In this document: in pieces, positions 7,001 through 15,427 of the stretch
Position numbering within the stretch: the stretch's first letter is position 1
How the letters are laid out: the number at the start of each line of letters is the position of its first letter
Assembly (NCBI RefSeq): GCF_010119385.1
Contig: NZ_VFIE01000017.1
Coordinates: forward strand, 69,789-133,788
Reading direction: 5' to 3'
Length of the DNA stretch: 64,000 bases
Source: Nesterenkonia haasae
GTDB taxonomy: Bacteria > Actinomycetota > Actinomycetes > Actinomycetales > Micrococcaceae
The notes under the pieces: model-generated
What the model was told of the DNA's origin: nothing
What the model saw: only the letters and a program-made list of their open reading frames with translations
The model's database searches: none
Program-made: the position numbers and the translations under genes

Positions 7001-9383
7001 CCAGTTGCTGGGCCGTAGAACGCGCGCGGGACTGCACCGCGTCCCATGCCACAGGTTTCGCTGCTGAGGCTTCCAATGCTTGGCGGATCTGGTCCCGCAC
7101 TGCAGACAGTGATTGGTTGCGGCCGTGAACATCCAGGGTGAACGGACCCAACCCAACATCCTCCAGACGGCGTTGCACCACATCCAGGGCGGCCTGCTTC
7201 TCCGCGACGAACAGTACCTTCTTGCCGCGGTGGACACATTCAGCGATCAAGTTGGTGATGGTCTGTGACTTCCCCGTCCCTGGAGGGCCCTCTAGTATGA
7301 AGCTCTTTCCCGCTGCAGCCCACCGCACCGCCTGAATCTGTGACCCATCAGCTGGGACGGGCAGCCGCATGGTGGTCTCGGCCAGGGTGTCCAGATCCGG
7401 GGTAGCGACGCCGTCGTCATAGGGCTCACCGGGGTGCTCCACCAGGTGCCGGACATGGGGTCGGGTCGTGAAATGCTGCCAGTTCTCACCCATATCCCGC
7501 CAGAGGTCCAGGGTGGAGAACTGGGCCAGAGCAAGATGTGCGGACTCCTGCACGGCATAATTTTCCAGCCGCTCGTCCAGCAGAGTGTGGCGGATCTGTT
7601 CCAGAGCGGCGTCCACGTTGACACGGCCATCACGCATGGGGGGCTCCAGCAACACGTCAAGGGTCAAGCCCTGCTCGGAACGAATCTTCTCGACCAGGCT
7701 GATATTCGCGACAGTTTCGCGAGTCTCATCCAGCGTGATCCGGAACGGTGTCCTGCCGCGGCCGCCGGACAGTGCGACCGGGACTAGGAACAGCGGGGCC
7801 CGGCCTCCACCATTACGCCCCCCGCGTGGGCCGACCTCCTCCCAGGTCAACAGTCCTACAGCAATGTAGAGCGGGTTCGCGCCTGTTTCCTCCGCTGTGG
7901 TGCGGGCTCTGCGCTGCAAGGAGCGTAACCTGCGGAGAAACTCGGTGAAACTCAAGACCGCGAAGATTCGGTGTTCGTGTTCCAGAACGGTGGTCAGCAC
8001 CCCGGAGTCCACATCGGCGGCGGTGCGTGCCCCCTGAGCTTTGTGCAGATCGTCAATATCTCCGTGTTCATCCACGGTCAGCCTCGTCCCGGAGGTGAGC
8101 AGCTCCACCAGAAGGTTCAGTGCCCCTGCTGGGACGTGCAGCTCGGCCGAGGACGTGGGTGTCAGCCGCAGCAGCGGGTTGCGGTAACTGAGGTCCAACA
8201 GTGAACGCCGCCAGCGCTGAATTCTTAGCGGGGGCTCTGCCGCCGCCGGCGCATCGGGAGATTCCTCGGGGTGCGGTGATGGGGTGGTGGTCTGAGGCGA
8301 CGACGCCGGCGCGCTTTTGACGACCTCCACCACTCGGGTGTCGCCCTCCCAGCGGATGTTCGGCAGGGCAGAGATGCGCCGGTGCGCGGCATGGACATCA
8401 ATGAGGTACAGGCCCTCACGCTCATAGCTGGACCACCAATGGAGGGCGTGGTCGGCGGCGTCGTCGAACATCATTGTCTGTTCACCCCGGCACAGCCCGG
8501 TCACTTCGACAGTCTCGAACATCAACGAATCAGCGATGGTCGCGATTACGGCAGGGGAGTCCACCACGGGCGCGGGGAGCCGGTGTGGTTCGGAGAGCCA
8601 ACCGAGCAGTCCGTGGCGCTCGCTGACGGCCACCACACTGTGGATGCCTGCACGCTCGATCGCGGCGGCCATGATGGTGACCAGTTCCAAAGTGGTGGCG
8701 CGGCCCCGTTCCAGCACATGGGAGGGCGAACCAATGCGGTGCCCTCCGGCAAGGAAGCTCTCCGCGGTGCTGATGTGCCCCAGCTGAAGGCTGCTGAGCA
8801 CATGGTAGATACCGCGAACGATTTGCCTCACCCGTCCGGGGCCGGAGTGGTAGCCGGCGATCTCCGCTGAGCCGGTGAAGTGTTCTAATGCGGCGGAGGT
8901 TTCGTCGAGAAGCCAGGTGATCGCAGGGTCATGGGGCCGGATGAACGCGGCCAAGGAGTCGCGGATCCCCTCAGCGCCCCATACATCGGCAGGTAGCACC
9001 GTGATGGTAGTCGAGGCCGGGGTGGCCGTCGATGCGGGCTCCTGGACGTGGAGGTAGGTCTGGGCTGTCGAGTCCAGGCTGAGCAGTGCCGACAGGCTCA
9101 GCGGCCAGATCAGGTCGCGAGGCGGGGGGCTGTAGATTTCTCCGGCAGTAAGCACGGGCACGCGAATCGTGTGGGGAGCGGCCGCCAGTTCGAGGTTTGG
9201 GCCTAGAGGGTCTAAGCGAAGCTCGATGTCCAGTGGCGGTGAATCTTCAGTGCTGGTGTTGGTGATGTCTGCTGCGGAGATCAGGGGTACCTGATTGTGC
9301 ATCAGGGCATAGTTGAGCGATTCGCGGAGATGGATGACGACGTCTAGCCGGCCGCCATGTGCCCTCAGCTGCAGTGTGCCCAT
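4047..9383 (-). CDS. DUF4011-helicase-nuclease-DUF3320 protein (Hhe-like defence candidate)
   Basis: A 1778-residue superfamily 1 helicase-nuclease. Order: an N-terminal region of unclear fold (1-370); DUF4011 (about 385-650, RWRRSLLDLSYRNPLL); SF1 helicase with Walker A GPPGTGKS at about 700; Walker B VVVFDEAS at about 1260 followed by GDTRQMPPTS; helicase motifs LTWHYRS and VNVAITRARE-like RRLNVAITRARE; a Vsr/restriction-endonuclease-like domain at about 1560-1640 (FQVDFAV, VAVLLDG); and C-terminal DUF3320 (1690-1770). This matches the single-gene helicase-Vsr antiphage family known as Hhe. The usual acidic residue before the DG of the nuclease appears replaced by Leu, so its catalytic state is uncertain. 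No partner gene lies beside it. Confidence 0.87.
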   Translation of the reverse strand: MGTLQLRAHGGRLDVVIHLRESLNYALMHNQVPLISAADITNTSTEDSPPLDIELRLDPLGPNLELAAAPHTIRVPVLTAGEIYSPPPRDLIWPLSLSALLSLDSTAQTYLHVQEPASTATPASTTITVLPADVWGAEGIRDSLAAFIRPHDPAITWLLDETSAALEHFTGSAEIAGYHSGPGRVRQIVRGIYHVLSSLQLGHISTAESFLAGGHRIGSPSHVLERGRATTLELVTIMAAAIERAGIHSVVAVSERHGLLGWLSEPHRLPAPVVDSPAVIATIADSLMFETVEVTGLCRGEQTMMFDDAADHALHWWSSYEREGLYLIDVHAAHRRISALPNIRWEGDTRVVEVVKSAPASSPQTTTPSPHPEESPDAPAAAEPPLRIQRWRRSLLDLSYRNPLLRLTPTSSAELHVPAGALNLLVELLTSGTRLTVDEHGDIDDLHKAQGARTAADVDSGVLTTVLEHEHRIFAVLSFTEFLRRLRSLQRRARTTAEETGANPLYIAVGLLTWEEVGPRGGRNGGGRAPLFLVPVALSGGRGRTPFRITLDETRETVANISLVEKIRSEQGLTLDVLLEPPMRDGRVNVDAALEQIRHTLLDERLENYAVQESAHLALAQFSTLDLWRDMGENWQHFTTRPHVRHLVEHPGEPYDDGVATPDLDTLAETTMRLPVPADGSQIQAVRWAAAGKSFILEGPPGTGKSQTITNLIAECVHRGKKVLFVAEKQAALDVVQRRLEDVGLGPFTLDVHGRNQSLSAVRDQIRQALEASAAKPVAWDAVQSRARSTAQQLADYPQRLHSPGPSGLSAWTAHQLSLELSAERDVYSRVFSVDRETARALGDLSAVYDDAAAADRALFDLGANPASHPWALARTSPDQWDPPEVTHAVAELLGAHHDVPDSPARRLFSLALTSEQTATLLGWIRALTPGFTTSAFDLDVDHLAQRAQEIHDGFWPFGKHRRKDRLLDEISNHISLRSAIDLDHLADHFRSLATLKQAWAELEAAFRASDHAEEAHRLAREVFNDGKLIQMPVGQIERFAAAWSHLLALLAADDSSVLRWSRGVTGDPKPTLSAAVAACADAWRADSNDDVLLSLSRWAALAEPAEALRSRGLETVTEAVLTEQIPAGDVEQVLRRALTDAVLDDRLHTTGLHRFDPTAHSRRIQQFAESSGRRRHMLRTQLPAELVEARRFAPGADVGAVAQLQQQIGRRRGGLRIRQLFERFGDLITEAAPCLLMSPDSVARFLPAEAVDFDVVVFDEASQIRVPEAIGAMGRGRSVVIVGDTRQMPPTSTFVHAGNEDDHDDALVPADLDSILSEAHDSGLPRLWLTWHYRSRDESLIAFSNRQYYQDRLSTFPTPPAPSDSDAVRLRVVEGEWEGGRGAARVNRMEAQEVVREVIELLTEDSGRSVGVVTFNVQQRDLLLDMLEASDERLIQEALACDEEPLFVKNLENVQGDERDVVIFTLAFSRDANGRVPLQWGSMTSAGGERRLNVAITRARETVRIICSFEPHELDLRNSTAQGLSDLKEYLLAARDGTRRLSHTGHSSTLAADLHAQEVHDHLARVGLEVVPRVGLSDFQVDFAVRWTDQPWVAVLLDGPEWAQRSTVGDRDALPQSVLVGAMGWSAVERVWLPEWLRDAETVVERVRSTAESAAHPGPNDTDQADASSARPERTAPETPEPDSTEPDPIQVVERHVEKVPYTELSQVMVQVLRRAFRAPEDDILRSVARLYGHQRMGPKIRKRLDDVFQQAVAEGLIVTSGNGNYEPGPASLNGST

Positions 9384-9452
9384 TGCCCCATACTGCCCTG
9401 TGCGCAGGCAGCAGGGGTGACCATGACACGGTGGCGGTGCAAGAATGGGTCT

Positions 9453-9767
9453 ATGAGCAGTGTGATCAAAATCAACGCCATCACCGTGCCGGAAGACTCC
9501 GGCGACCAGCTGGGGGAGCGCTTCGCCGCCCGACGTGACTCGATGGAGGGCACCCCAGGCTTCCAGGGATTCGAGCTGCTGCAGCCCACCGATGGGCGCA
9601 CCTCATGGCTGGTTGTCACTCGGTGGGATTCGGAGGACGCCTTCGAGGACTGGAGGAATTCCCAGAACTTCGGTGCTTCCCACGGACGCGGTGAGGGCGA
9701 AACGCCTCAGAAGCCTGTGGGCATGTCCAGCGAACTGTGGAGCTACACGGTGCACACCACTGGCTAG
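9453..9767 (+). CDS. Heme-degrading monooxygenase, IsdG/MhuD-like
   Basis: A 104-residue antibiotic-biosynthesis-monooxygenase-fold protein. The catalytic triad of IsdG/MhuD heme oxygenases is in place: Asn8, Trp67 and His77, with the family context NAITV and WDSEDAFEDWRNS. Such enzymes open heme to release iron. The ATG at 9453 gives the canonical length; the frame is open further upstream, where similarity ends. It is divergent from the helicase gene and followed by tRNA-Arg. No heme uptake genes are in the window. Confidence 0.85.
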   Translation: MSSVIKINAITVPEDSGDQLGERFAARRDSMEGTPGFQGFELLQPTDGRTSWLVVTRWDSEDAFEDWRNSQNFGASHGRGEGETPQKPVGMSSELWSYTVHTTG

Positions 9768-9831
9768 GTGCCGTGAGCAGTTCCTGGTAATCTAGATCGG
9801 TCAGCGCGACGGCGACGTCGTGAGGACCCCC

Positions 9832-9907
<76 letters not shown>

Positions 9908-9971
9908 TTTTCTCTTTGTTGGCGCGGGGGCGTGTCGGGACATCGTTCACTTTTTGGGTTGGTAGTCCCGG
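9908..9971 (+). repeat. 64-bp direct repeat, copy A (abuts tRNA-Arg)
   Basis: Matches 11494-11557 at 62 of 64 positions (core GGGACATCGTTCACTTTTTG). It begins directly after the tRNA CCA end. The two copies bracket about 1.5 kb that holds a GIY-YIG-like gene. Could be attachment-site-like, or two solo ends of an insertion sequence. Confidence 0.88.
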
Positions 9972-10066
9972 TTTGGTGTGAGGTCGCCGGGATCGTGACC
10001 GCCATGCGCCTCAAAATCCAGTGGGCCAGAGCTTTAGGCTTCTGGGCCCCATGCCATAATTCAATC

Positions 10067-10618
10067 GTGCCCGACCTCCCGGACCCGTGTATGGCAATAA
10101 CCTTCGGTGACTACATCCCTGACGCCTGGACTCACTTCGGCCTAAAGGACGCTGGGTACGAGGGCTTCGTATCCTTCGACGAGCTTCGCACCACTCGGGC
10201 GAATGCAGGCCCCGGTGTATACGTGGTGCTACGCGAAACGGTCGACTCACCAGTGTTCCTTGAGGCGAACCCAGCCGGCAAGACGCGCGATTTCACGGCA
10301 TCGATTGCCACGCTCGAGCAGGCTTGGGTACCAAGCGCGGAGGTCCTGTATATCGGTAAGGCGACCTGGGGTGTTCGACACGACGGTATCCATCGTCGGC
10401 TGAAGCAGTATCGGCGAACCGGATCAGGCACCGCCGACAACCATGGTGGCGGCGTCTGGATCTTCCAGCTCGAGGATGCTGCCTCTCTCCGTGTCTGCTG
10501 GCGGGTGGCACAGGATCCATCTGACGAGTTCGTTTGTGGTCTTGAGACACAACTCATCGCAGACTTCGCCTCACGGCCCGAGTATGACAAACGACCATTC
10601 GCCAACCGGATGGGTTGA
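10067..10618 (+). CDS. GIY-YIG-like nuclease-domain protein
   Basis: About 183 residues from the GTG at 10067, or 175 from the ATG at 10091. Numbering from the ATG, GVYVV (42-46) and YIGK (87-90) correspond to the paired strands of the GIY-YIG fold. Basic residues follow (HRRLKQYRR, about 101-109), and LETQLI near the C-terminus supplies the expected catalytic Glu. CATAAT lies 7 bp before the GTG, so a leaderless transcript is possible. It lies alone between the 64-bp direct repeats downstream of tRNA-Arg. The substrate is unknown; a role in a small mobile or defence unit is speculation. Confidence 0.7.
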   Translation: MPDLPDPCMAITFGDYIPDAWTHFGLKDAGYEGFVSFDELRTTRANAGPGVYVVLRETVDSPVFLEANPAGKTRDFTASIATLEQAWVPSAEVLYIGKATWGVRHDGIHRRLKQYRRTGSGTADNHGGGVWIFQLEDAASLRVCWRVAQDPSDEFVCGLETQLIADFASRPEYDKRPFANRMG

Positions 10619-11493
10619 GGGCCGGCGGAAAGCGGCTAGAGATGCCTGTCGTACTCGCTTAGCTCGCGAATGGACTGGAACGGCGCTGCCGCGGAGGCCA
10701 CCACACGGACATGCACAAGCTCTTCGCTGCGGACTTGTCACCGGTCAGTCTCCGGACCAGGGCCACGGCTTAGGGATTTTTTGGGCCCGTTGCCCTGCGA
10801 GAGGTTCAGGGCACGAGGCGCAAGAGTTCCTCGCTTGCGGTGAATGCACGTTTACCGTGGTTGTCCTGCCAGTAGACCAGCGTCCCTTGTTATTTCTCAT
10901 TGGAGGATCCGAGTTGGTCCAGCGTTGAGGCGACATCGTGCTTCAGCGGCCCGAGCCCGTCGAGTATGGGGCGCTCGGCCTTCTGGGTCTACCGATGTGC
11001 TTCTTGCAGCGACTCCAGCTCTTTTTAGCAGAGCTTGCCAGTTTCTGGAGCAGGTTTCGGCCCTTCAGAGCTGTTTCCGGCCGACCGACCCTCTGTTCCA
11101 GCTGTGTTGCGCGGCCCAGGAGCTTGTCCCACAGGCTCAGCGACTCACTAAGTGTGTGCGCCAATCGTGACGCTGATGAGGCCTCTGTTCCCGGGTTCTC
11201 CTCGCCTGGGGATATCGTTCACCTCGAGGAAGCGCTGTCCCTTGGTGCGAGAACAGTAGAACCTTTCACTGATGGCTGTGACTGTCACTCCAGCTCGGTA
11301 CTCCGCGATGAGGCTCTAGCTCTCACCGGGAGTGAAGCGTCGTGGGCGACGCCCGCGTAGTTCCTTGACTGTCGGCGATGCCCTGGTCGGCACGCATCCC
11401 ACGTGACTCTGCTTGCGCCTGACTTTTGCCGCTGGTTCGACAGAACTCCTGATCTGACGGAGTTTGATCGAGTCGCAGCGCGAGAGGTGCACC
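10619..11493. other. No supportable gene (875 bp)
   Basis: Several short frames exist on both strands, but none shows a convincing start, RBS or family motif. Together with the flanking direct repeat this looks like a decayed or non-coding part of the bracketed segment. No RNA gene was recognised. Confidence 0.5.
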
Positions 11494-11557
11494 TTTTCGC
11501 TTTGTTGGCGCGGGGGTGTGTCGGGACATCGTTCACTTTTTGGGTTGGTAGTCCCGG
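11494..11557 (+). repeat. 64-bp direct repeat, copy B
   Basis: Second copy of the 9908-9971 repeat, differing at two positions. It lies 14 bp from the end of the flavoprotein gene that reads towards it. Confidence 0.88.
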
Positions 11558-11571
11558 GAGTGCCACGCTAG

Positions 11572-12711
11572 TCATCGAGAGTTTCCGCCACCGGGGCGAA
11601 GGAGCCGCTCCTGGCGACGTTCGTCAGCGCGCTCACCAAGCATGTGTGCGGCCAGCTTGTGCGCGTCGGCCCCGACAAATCCGAGGAGTGAAGACCCACG
11701 GTTTGACTGCCAGGATCGGCCCACAGTGTAGAGGCCGGGGATCGGTGTGATGCCGGCAGACGTGGGCAGTTGCCCGTCTACCGTTGCTGCGGGAATTTCG
11801 ATCCAGCTGTCATCGTGGCGGTAGCCAGTGGCCCACACGATGACAGCCGGCGCTAGGACGGACGAGTCTGCGAAGGTGACGGATCGCCCATTCGTGGCGA
11901 CGGCACGTGGGTGCAGAGTGACGCCGGCCCGTCGTAGGGTCTTCAGTCTCGTGCCGATGACCACGTCTTTTCGGGCGCGTAGTCGGCGGCCTATTGCAGA
12001 AGTGGCGGGAGTGCGCAGCAATCCGCTGTGCTCGAGCCACCAGAAGATGTTCCGGCCCAACAACCGCTGCGGGAGTGAGGGAGTGGCGGCACCCTGTGAG
12101 AGATGGATTTCTTGGCGGGAGTCCGCCATCTCCAAGGAGATCTGCCGTCCTGTGTTCCCGTCGCCAACGACCAAAACGGGTCCTTCGGGGAGATCACGGG
12201 GCCTCCGGTAGTCCTCGGCATGAATTTGGTAGATCGTAGAGGCGAGGTCGCGAGCGAGTGTGGGAACCCAAGGTGTCCCGAAGGCGCCCGTGGCGACCAC
12301 AACTTGTCGCGCCGTTCGACGCTCGCCTCCATCGAGTGTGGCGAGGAAGTGTCCGTCGAGGTACTGCAATCGGGTCACTAGGCGATTGAATTGGATAGGC
12401 AGAGTGAATCGACGCGCATAATCGGACAGGTAACCGGCAACCTCGTCCTTAGTGGGACTGTGCCATGGGTCCCCGGGAAACGGCATGCCCGGCAGGGCGG
12501 AGTAGCGAGCGAGTGTGAACAGGGTGAGCGAGTCCCATCGCTCCGACCACCGTTGGCCGGCGTATGCGTGGGCGTCGAAGATGGCGACGTCGATCCCCCG
12601 AGTGATCAGCGCGTGGCCAACCGCCAACCCGGCCTGTCCCGCCCCGACGACGAGGACGGCATGGTGTCGACGCCGTGGCTCTGCGCGTCGGCTTGTGTGG
12701 TCATCACGCAC
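11572..12711 (-). CDS. FAD-dependent monooxygenase/oxidoreductase (CzcO-like)
   Basis: A 379-residue flavin-containing monooxygenase-like protein. It has an FAD-binding GAGQAG motif near residue 24, a second Rossmann motif VVGDGNTG near 190 for NADPH, and the ATG motif IVWATGYRHD near 305. It starts with GTG at 12711 and overlaps the upstream TetR gene by 8 bp, so the two are co-transcribed. The promoter region is shared with the divergent DrrAB exporter, which suggests regulated modification plus export of a toxic compound. The oxidised substrate is unknown. Confidence 0.85.
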   Translation of the reverse strand: MRDDHTSRRAEPRRRHHAVLVVGAGQAGLAVGHALITRGIDVAIFDAHAYAGQRWSERWDSLTLFTLARYSALPGMPFPGDPWHSPTKDEVAGYLSDYARRFTLPIQFNRLVTRLQYLDGHFLATLDGGERRTARQVVVATGAFGTPWVPTLARDLASTIYQIHAEDYRRPRDLPEGPVLVVGDGNTGRQISLEMADSRQEIHLSQGAATPSLPQRLLGRNIFWWLEHSGLLRTPATSAIGRRLRARKDVVIGTRLKTLRRAGVTLHPRAVATNGRSVTFADSSVLAPAVIVWATGYRHDDSWIEIPAATVDGQLPTSAGITPIPGLYTVGRSWQSNRGSSLLGFVGADAHKLAAHMLGERADERRQERLLRPGGGNSR

Positions 12712-13426
12712 GGTTCCGCAGGTGCTCCGCGCCGGCCACGATCAGATCGAGGGTGAAGCCAAAGTCATCGTCGGTTTCCAATGGTGGGCAGATGGTCCAC
12801 GCGACGCGGACCAGGTCTGGCGGAGTATCGGGTGGGAGCAACTGGGTGAGGCTGATCAACTGCTCTGGGTCGGGCTCACCGCTGGCATTGTGAGGCCGCT
12901 GCGGCAGCTCGTAGGTGACACGGAGGGCGGAGTCGCTCAACGCCACAGAGCTGACGCATCGAACGATGGTGGCCGCCTCCTGCTCGGTGAAGCCCGCATC
13001 TTTTACGACATCGAGTGCGTGCTTCAACACCACCAGTGCCGAACCAGGAAGGACGGGACGCGAGAGCAGTAGTGGCCCAGCAGACGGATGTCTCATCATC
13101 ACATCCCGCAGACCGCGTCCAAGGTGACTGAGCACAGCCTTCCATTCCTCAGAGTCGGGCCCCTGGGGCCAGACCTGCGACCAGAGCTGCTCGACGACTC
13201 CATCCAGGAGCGCATCCTTGTTTTTCACGTGGCGGTAAATGGTCATGGGGTCAACCTGGAGCTCGGTGGCTATCCGGCGCATCGTCAGGGCATCAACTCC
13301 GTGCTGGTCAACAATGTGGAGCGCCGTCTCAAGGAGGCGGTTTCTGTTGAGACGCTGACCGCGCCGACCAGTACGACCTGCCCTGTCCTCGTCAACTGTG
13401 CCCGATCCTGCATCGCGAGCTGCCAT
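12704..13426 (-). CDS. TetR family regulator
   Basis: 240 residues. The N-terminal TetR helix-turn-helix covers about 28-75 (TMRRIATELQVDPMTIYRHVKNKDALL), followed by a TetR_C ligand-binding domain. It is the first gene of the pair with the FAD monooxygenase and divergent from drrAB. The near-perfect 15-bp palindrome in the intergenic region is its likely operator. Repression of the exporter operon and of itself is inferred. Confidence 0.9.
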   Translation of the reverse strand: MAARDAGSGTVDEDRAGRTGRRGQRLNRNRLLETALHIVDQHGVDALTMRRIATELQVDPMTIYRHVKNKDALLDGVVEQLWSQVWPQGPDSEEWKAVLSHLGRGLRDVMMRHPSAGPLLLSRPVLPGSALVVLKHALDVVKDAGFTEQEAATIVRCVSSVALSDSALRVTYELPQRPHNASGEPDPEQLISLTQLLPPDTPPDLVRVAWTICPPLETDDDFGFTLDLIVAGAEHLRNRA

Positions 13427-13493
13427 GGTCCCTCCTGGAGAAATCGTAGAAGTGTGTACTCGACAATCCTACTTCCACTGGTCTACGGTATTA

Positions 13494-13508
13494 GTCTACA
13501 CTGTAGAC
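13494..13508. promoter_or_regulatory. TetR operator GTCTACA-C-TGTAGAC
   Basis: A perfect 7+7 bp dyad around one central base. It lies 22 bp before the ABC gene start and 67 bp before the tetR start. A further half-site (GTCTAC) lies at 13481. Position between divergent genes supports an operator function. Confidence 0.72.
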
Positions 13509-13530
13509 GACAAAGTAGAGGAGATGGCTC

Positions 13531-14487
13531 ATGACCCATCCGGTGATTCACTCACAGGGACTGAAGAAGCGCTACGGGAACCATAAGGCTCTCGATGGCC
13601 TCAACCTAGAGGTGCCCTCTGGCGGCGTATATGCGCTGCTGGGGCCCAATGGAGCTGGCAAGACTACCGCCGTGCGTGTCCTTTCGACTTTGGTGCCACC
13701 TGACGGTGGTGCCGCGCACGTTCTCGGCTATGACCTCGTCAGGGATGCGCACACTGTAAGGAGCAAGATCGCACTCACCGGTCAATACGCGTCAGTGGAT
13801 ATTGACCTCACTGGACAAGAAAACCTCGTGTTGATTGGGCGTTTGCTCGGTCTGGGTCGTGCAGGAGCCCGGCGGCGGGCTACGGAAGTGCTGGAACGCT
13901 TCTCGCTGACCGATGCCGCAGCGCGGCAGGTCCGAACCTACTCAGGTGGCATGCGTCGCCGACTGGACCTGGCCGCGAGCCTCATAAAGCCCCCGCAACT
14001 GCTGTTTCTCGACGAGCCGACCACCGGGCTGGACCCGCGAAGTCGGATTGAGCTGTGGACACTGGTTCGCCAGCTGGTCAGCGACGGAACGTCAGTGTTG
14101 CTGACCACGCAGTACCTCGACGAGGCCGATCAGTTGGCTGACCGAATCGGAGTGCTCAATTCCGGACGCATGGTCGCCGACGGTACGGCAGATGAGCTGA
14201 AAGCATCGGTGGGTGGCGGCAGCCTCCAGGTCAGACTATTGGACCATGAGCAGCGGGATACGGCAGCCCAACTGCTGGGGTCCCAACTTAAGGCGCAACC
14301 TCACCTGCCGCCCGATCCCGCCGTAGTTGAGATCCCGGTCATTGGCTCGGAGGCGGCGAATGATGCTCTCACTCAGCTCCACCACGCCGGCATCGACATC
14401 ATCAGCTTTTCCCTCGGTCAGCCCACTCTGGACGAGGTCTTCCTGTCACTCACTGGACACCCCACAGCCACAGAGGAGCTCGCGTGA
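13531..14487 (+). CDS. DrrA-like ABC exporter ATPase
   Basis: 318-residue nucleotide-binding subunit of a daunorubicin-resistance type exporter. Walker A GPNGAGKTT is at 38-46, the ABC signature YSGGMRRRLDLAAS at about 136, Walker B LLFLDEPTTGLDP at about 156, and a C-terminal DrrA-type extension follows. The RBS GAGGAG precedes the ATG. Its stop overlaps the permease start (GTGA), so translation is coupled. Exported compound unknown. Confidence 0.93.
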   Translation: MTHPVIHSQGLKKRYGNHKALDGLNLEVPSGGVYALLGPNGAGKTTAVRVLSTLVPPDGGAAHVLGYDLVRDAHTVRSKIALTGQYASVDIDLTGQENLVLIGRLLGLGRAGARRRATEVLERFSLTDAAARQVRTYSGGMRRRLDLAASLIKPPQLLFLDEPTTGLDPRSRIELWTLVRQLVSDGTSVLLTTQYLDEADQLADRIGVLNSGRMVADGTADELKASVGGGSLQVRLLDHEQRDTAAQLLGSQLKAQPHLPPDPAVVEIPVIGSEAANDALTQLHHAGIDIISFSLGQPTLDEVFLSLTGHPTATEELA

Positions 14488-15311
14488 TCAATGCACCTTC
14501 CCCCACTCAGTCGCCGTCCACTACGGTTCCGGGCCGCCTCGAGACCCGTGGGGCCAGCCGAAGCGCGGCCACGCTGGCGTTCGCCTGGCGAACCGCATTG
14601 CGAATCAAGTACGTCCCAGAACAACTCGTCGACGTAGTTGCGGTTCCTCTCGTATTCACGGTGATGTTCACCTACCTGCTCGGCGGTGCCCTAGCAGGCT
14701 CGCCCTCGTCCTATCTGCACTCACTGCTCCCGGGCACGCTCGTGATGACGTTGGTACTACTGACTACCTTCACCGGTACCGGACTGCGCAGCGACTTGTC
14801 GTCAGGTGTCCACGACCGCTTCCAGTCGCTGCCTGTGTGGCGCCCTGCTCCCTTAGTCGGTGCGCTGGTGGGTGATCTCGGACGGTACCTTCTCGCAAGC
14901 AGCATCGTGTTCGGTCTGGGGCTTGCGATGGGATTTCGACCGGACGGTGGTGTGGGGGGTGCCCTCGCCGCGCTCGGTCTGGTGCTCGTCTTCGCCCACG
15001 CGCTGTCCTGGGTATGGATCGTCGTTGGGATTAGCGTCCGCAACGTCTCCGCTGTGAACGCGATCAATATAGGGGTGCAATTACCTCTGACGATGGCGAG
15101 CAACGTCTTTGTGGACCCCGCCACAATGCCCGGTTGGCTGCGACCAATTATCGAAAATAACCCGATAAGTTTCGTGGTAACCGCGACCCGTGGTCTCATG
15201 CACGGTGAAGCACAGCTCTCAGAGGTCCTCTGGGTGCTTGCGATTGCCGGCGCACTACTTGTGGTATTCGTCCCGCTCAGCTTGTATAAGTACCGTACGC
15301 ACCGTTCGTAG
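14484..15311 (+). CDS. DrrB-like ABC exporter permease
   Basis: 275-residue ABC-2 type membrane subunit with six hydrophobic segments. The family motif LPGTLVMTL and the later NPISFVVTATRGLMHG are characteristic of DrrB permeases. It starts with GTG at 14484, overlapping the ATPase gene by 4 bp. Works with the upstream ATPase to extrude drugs or hydrophobic compounds. Confidence 0.92.
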   Translation: MINAPSPTQSPSTTVPGRLETRGASRSAATLAFAWRTALRIKYVPEQLVDVVAVPLVFTVMFTYLLGGALAGSPSSYLHSLLPGTLVMTLVLLTTFTGTGLRSDLSSGVHDRFQSLPVWRPAPLVGALVGDLGRYLLASSIVFGLGLAMGFRPDGGVGGALAALGLVLVFAHALSWVWIVVGISVRNVSAVNAINIGVQLPLTMASNVFVDPATMPGWLRPIIENNPISFVVTATRGLMHGEAQLSEVLWVLAIAGALLVVFVPLSLYKYRTHRS

Positions 15312-15427
15312 GTGCGGCGTTTCGGTTGCGTATGACCGTGTGGACGGTCCGTTCGCGCCGAGACATCTGCCCTGCGCTGTCATCGGAAAACTACTGCGCG
15401 GCTGGCTGCTCATCGTGGACGGACTCC

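Noticed and set aside
4277-8870. Many 80-190-codon frames on the plus strand across the helicase gene
   Set aside because: All lie opposite the DUF4011 helicase coding frame and show the Arg/Pro/Ser-rich composition of GC-rich shadow frames.
10443-11360. Plus-strand frames of 108-161 codons and minus-strand frame 10943-11164 in the repeat-bracketed segment
   Set aside because: No RBS, no recognisable domain, and mutually overlapping; kept only as an uncharacterised gap.
9908-11557. CRISPR-like interpretation of the 64-bp repeats
   Set aside because: Only two copies, 1.5 kb apart, longer than CRISPR repeats, no cas genes.
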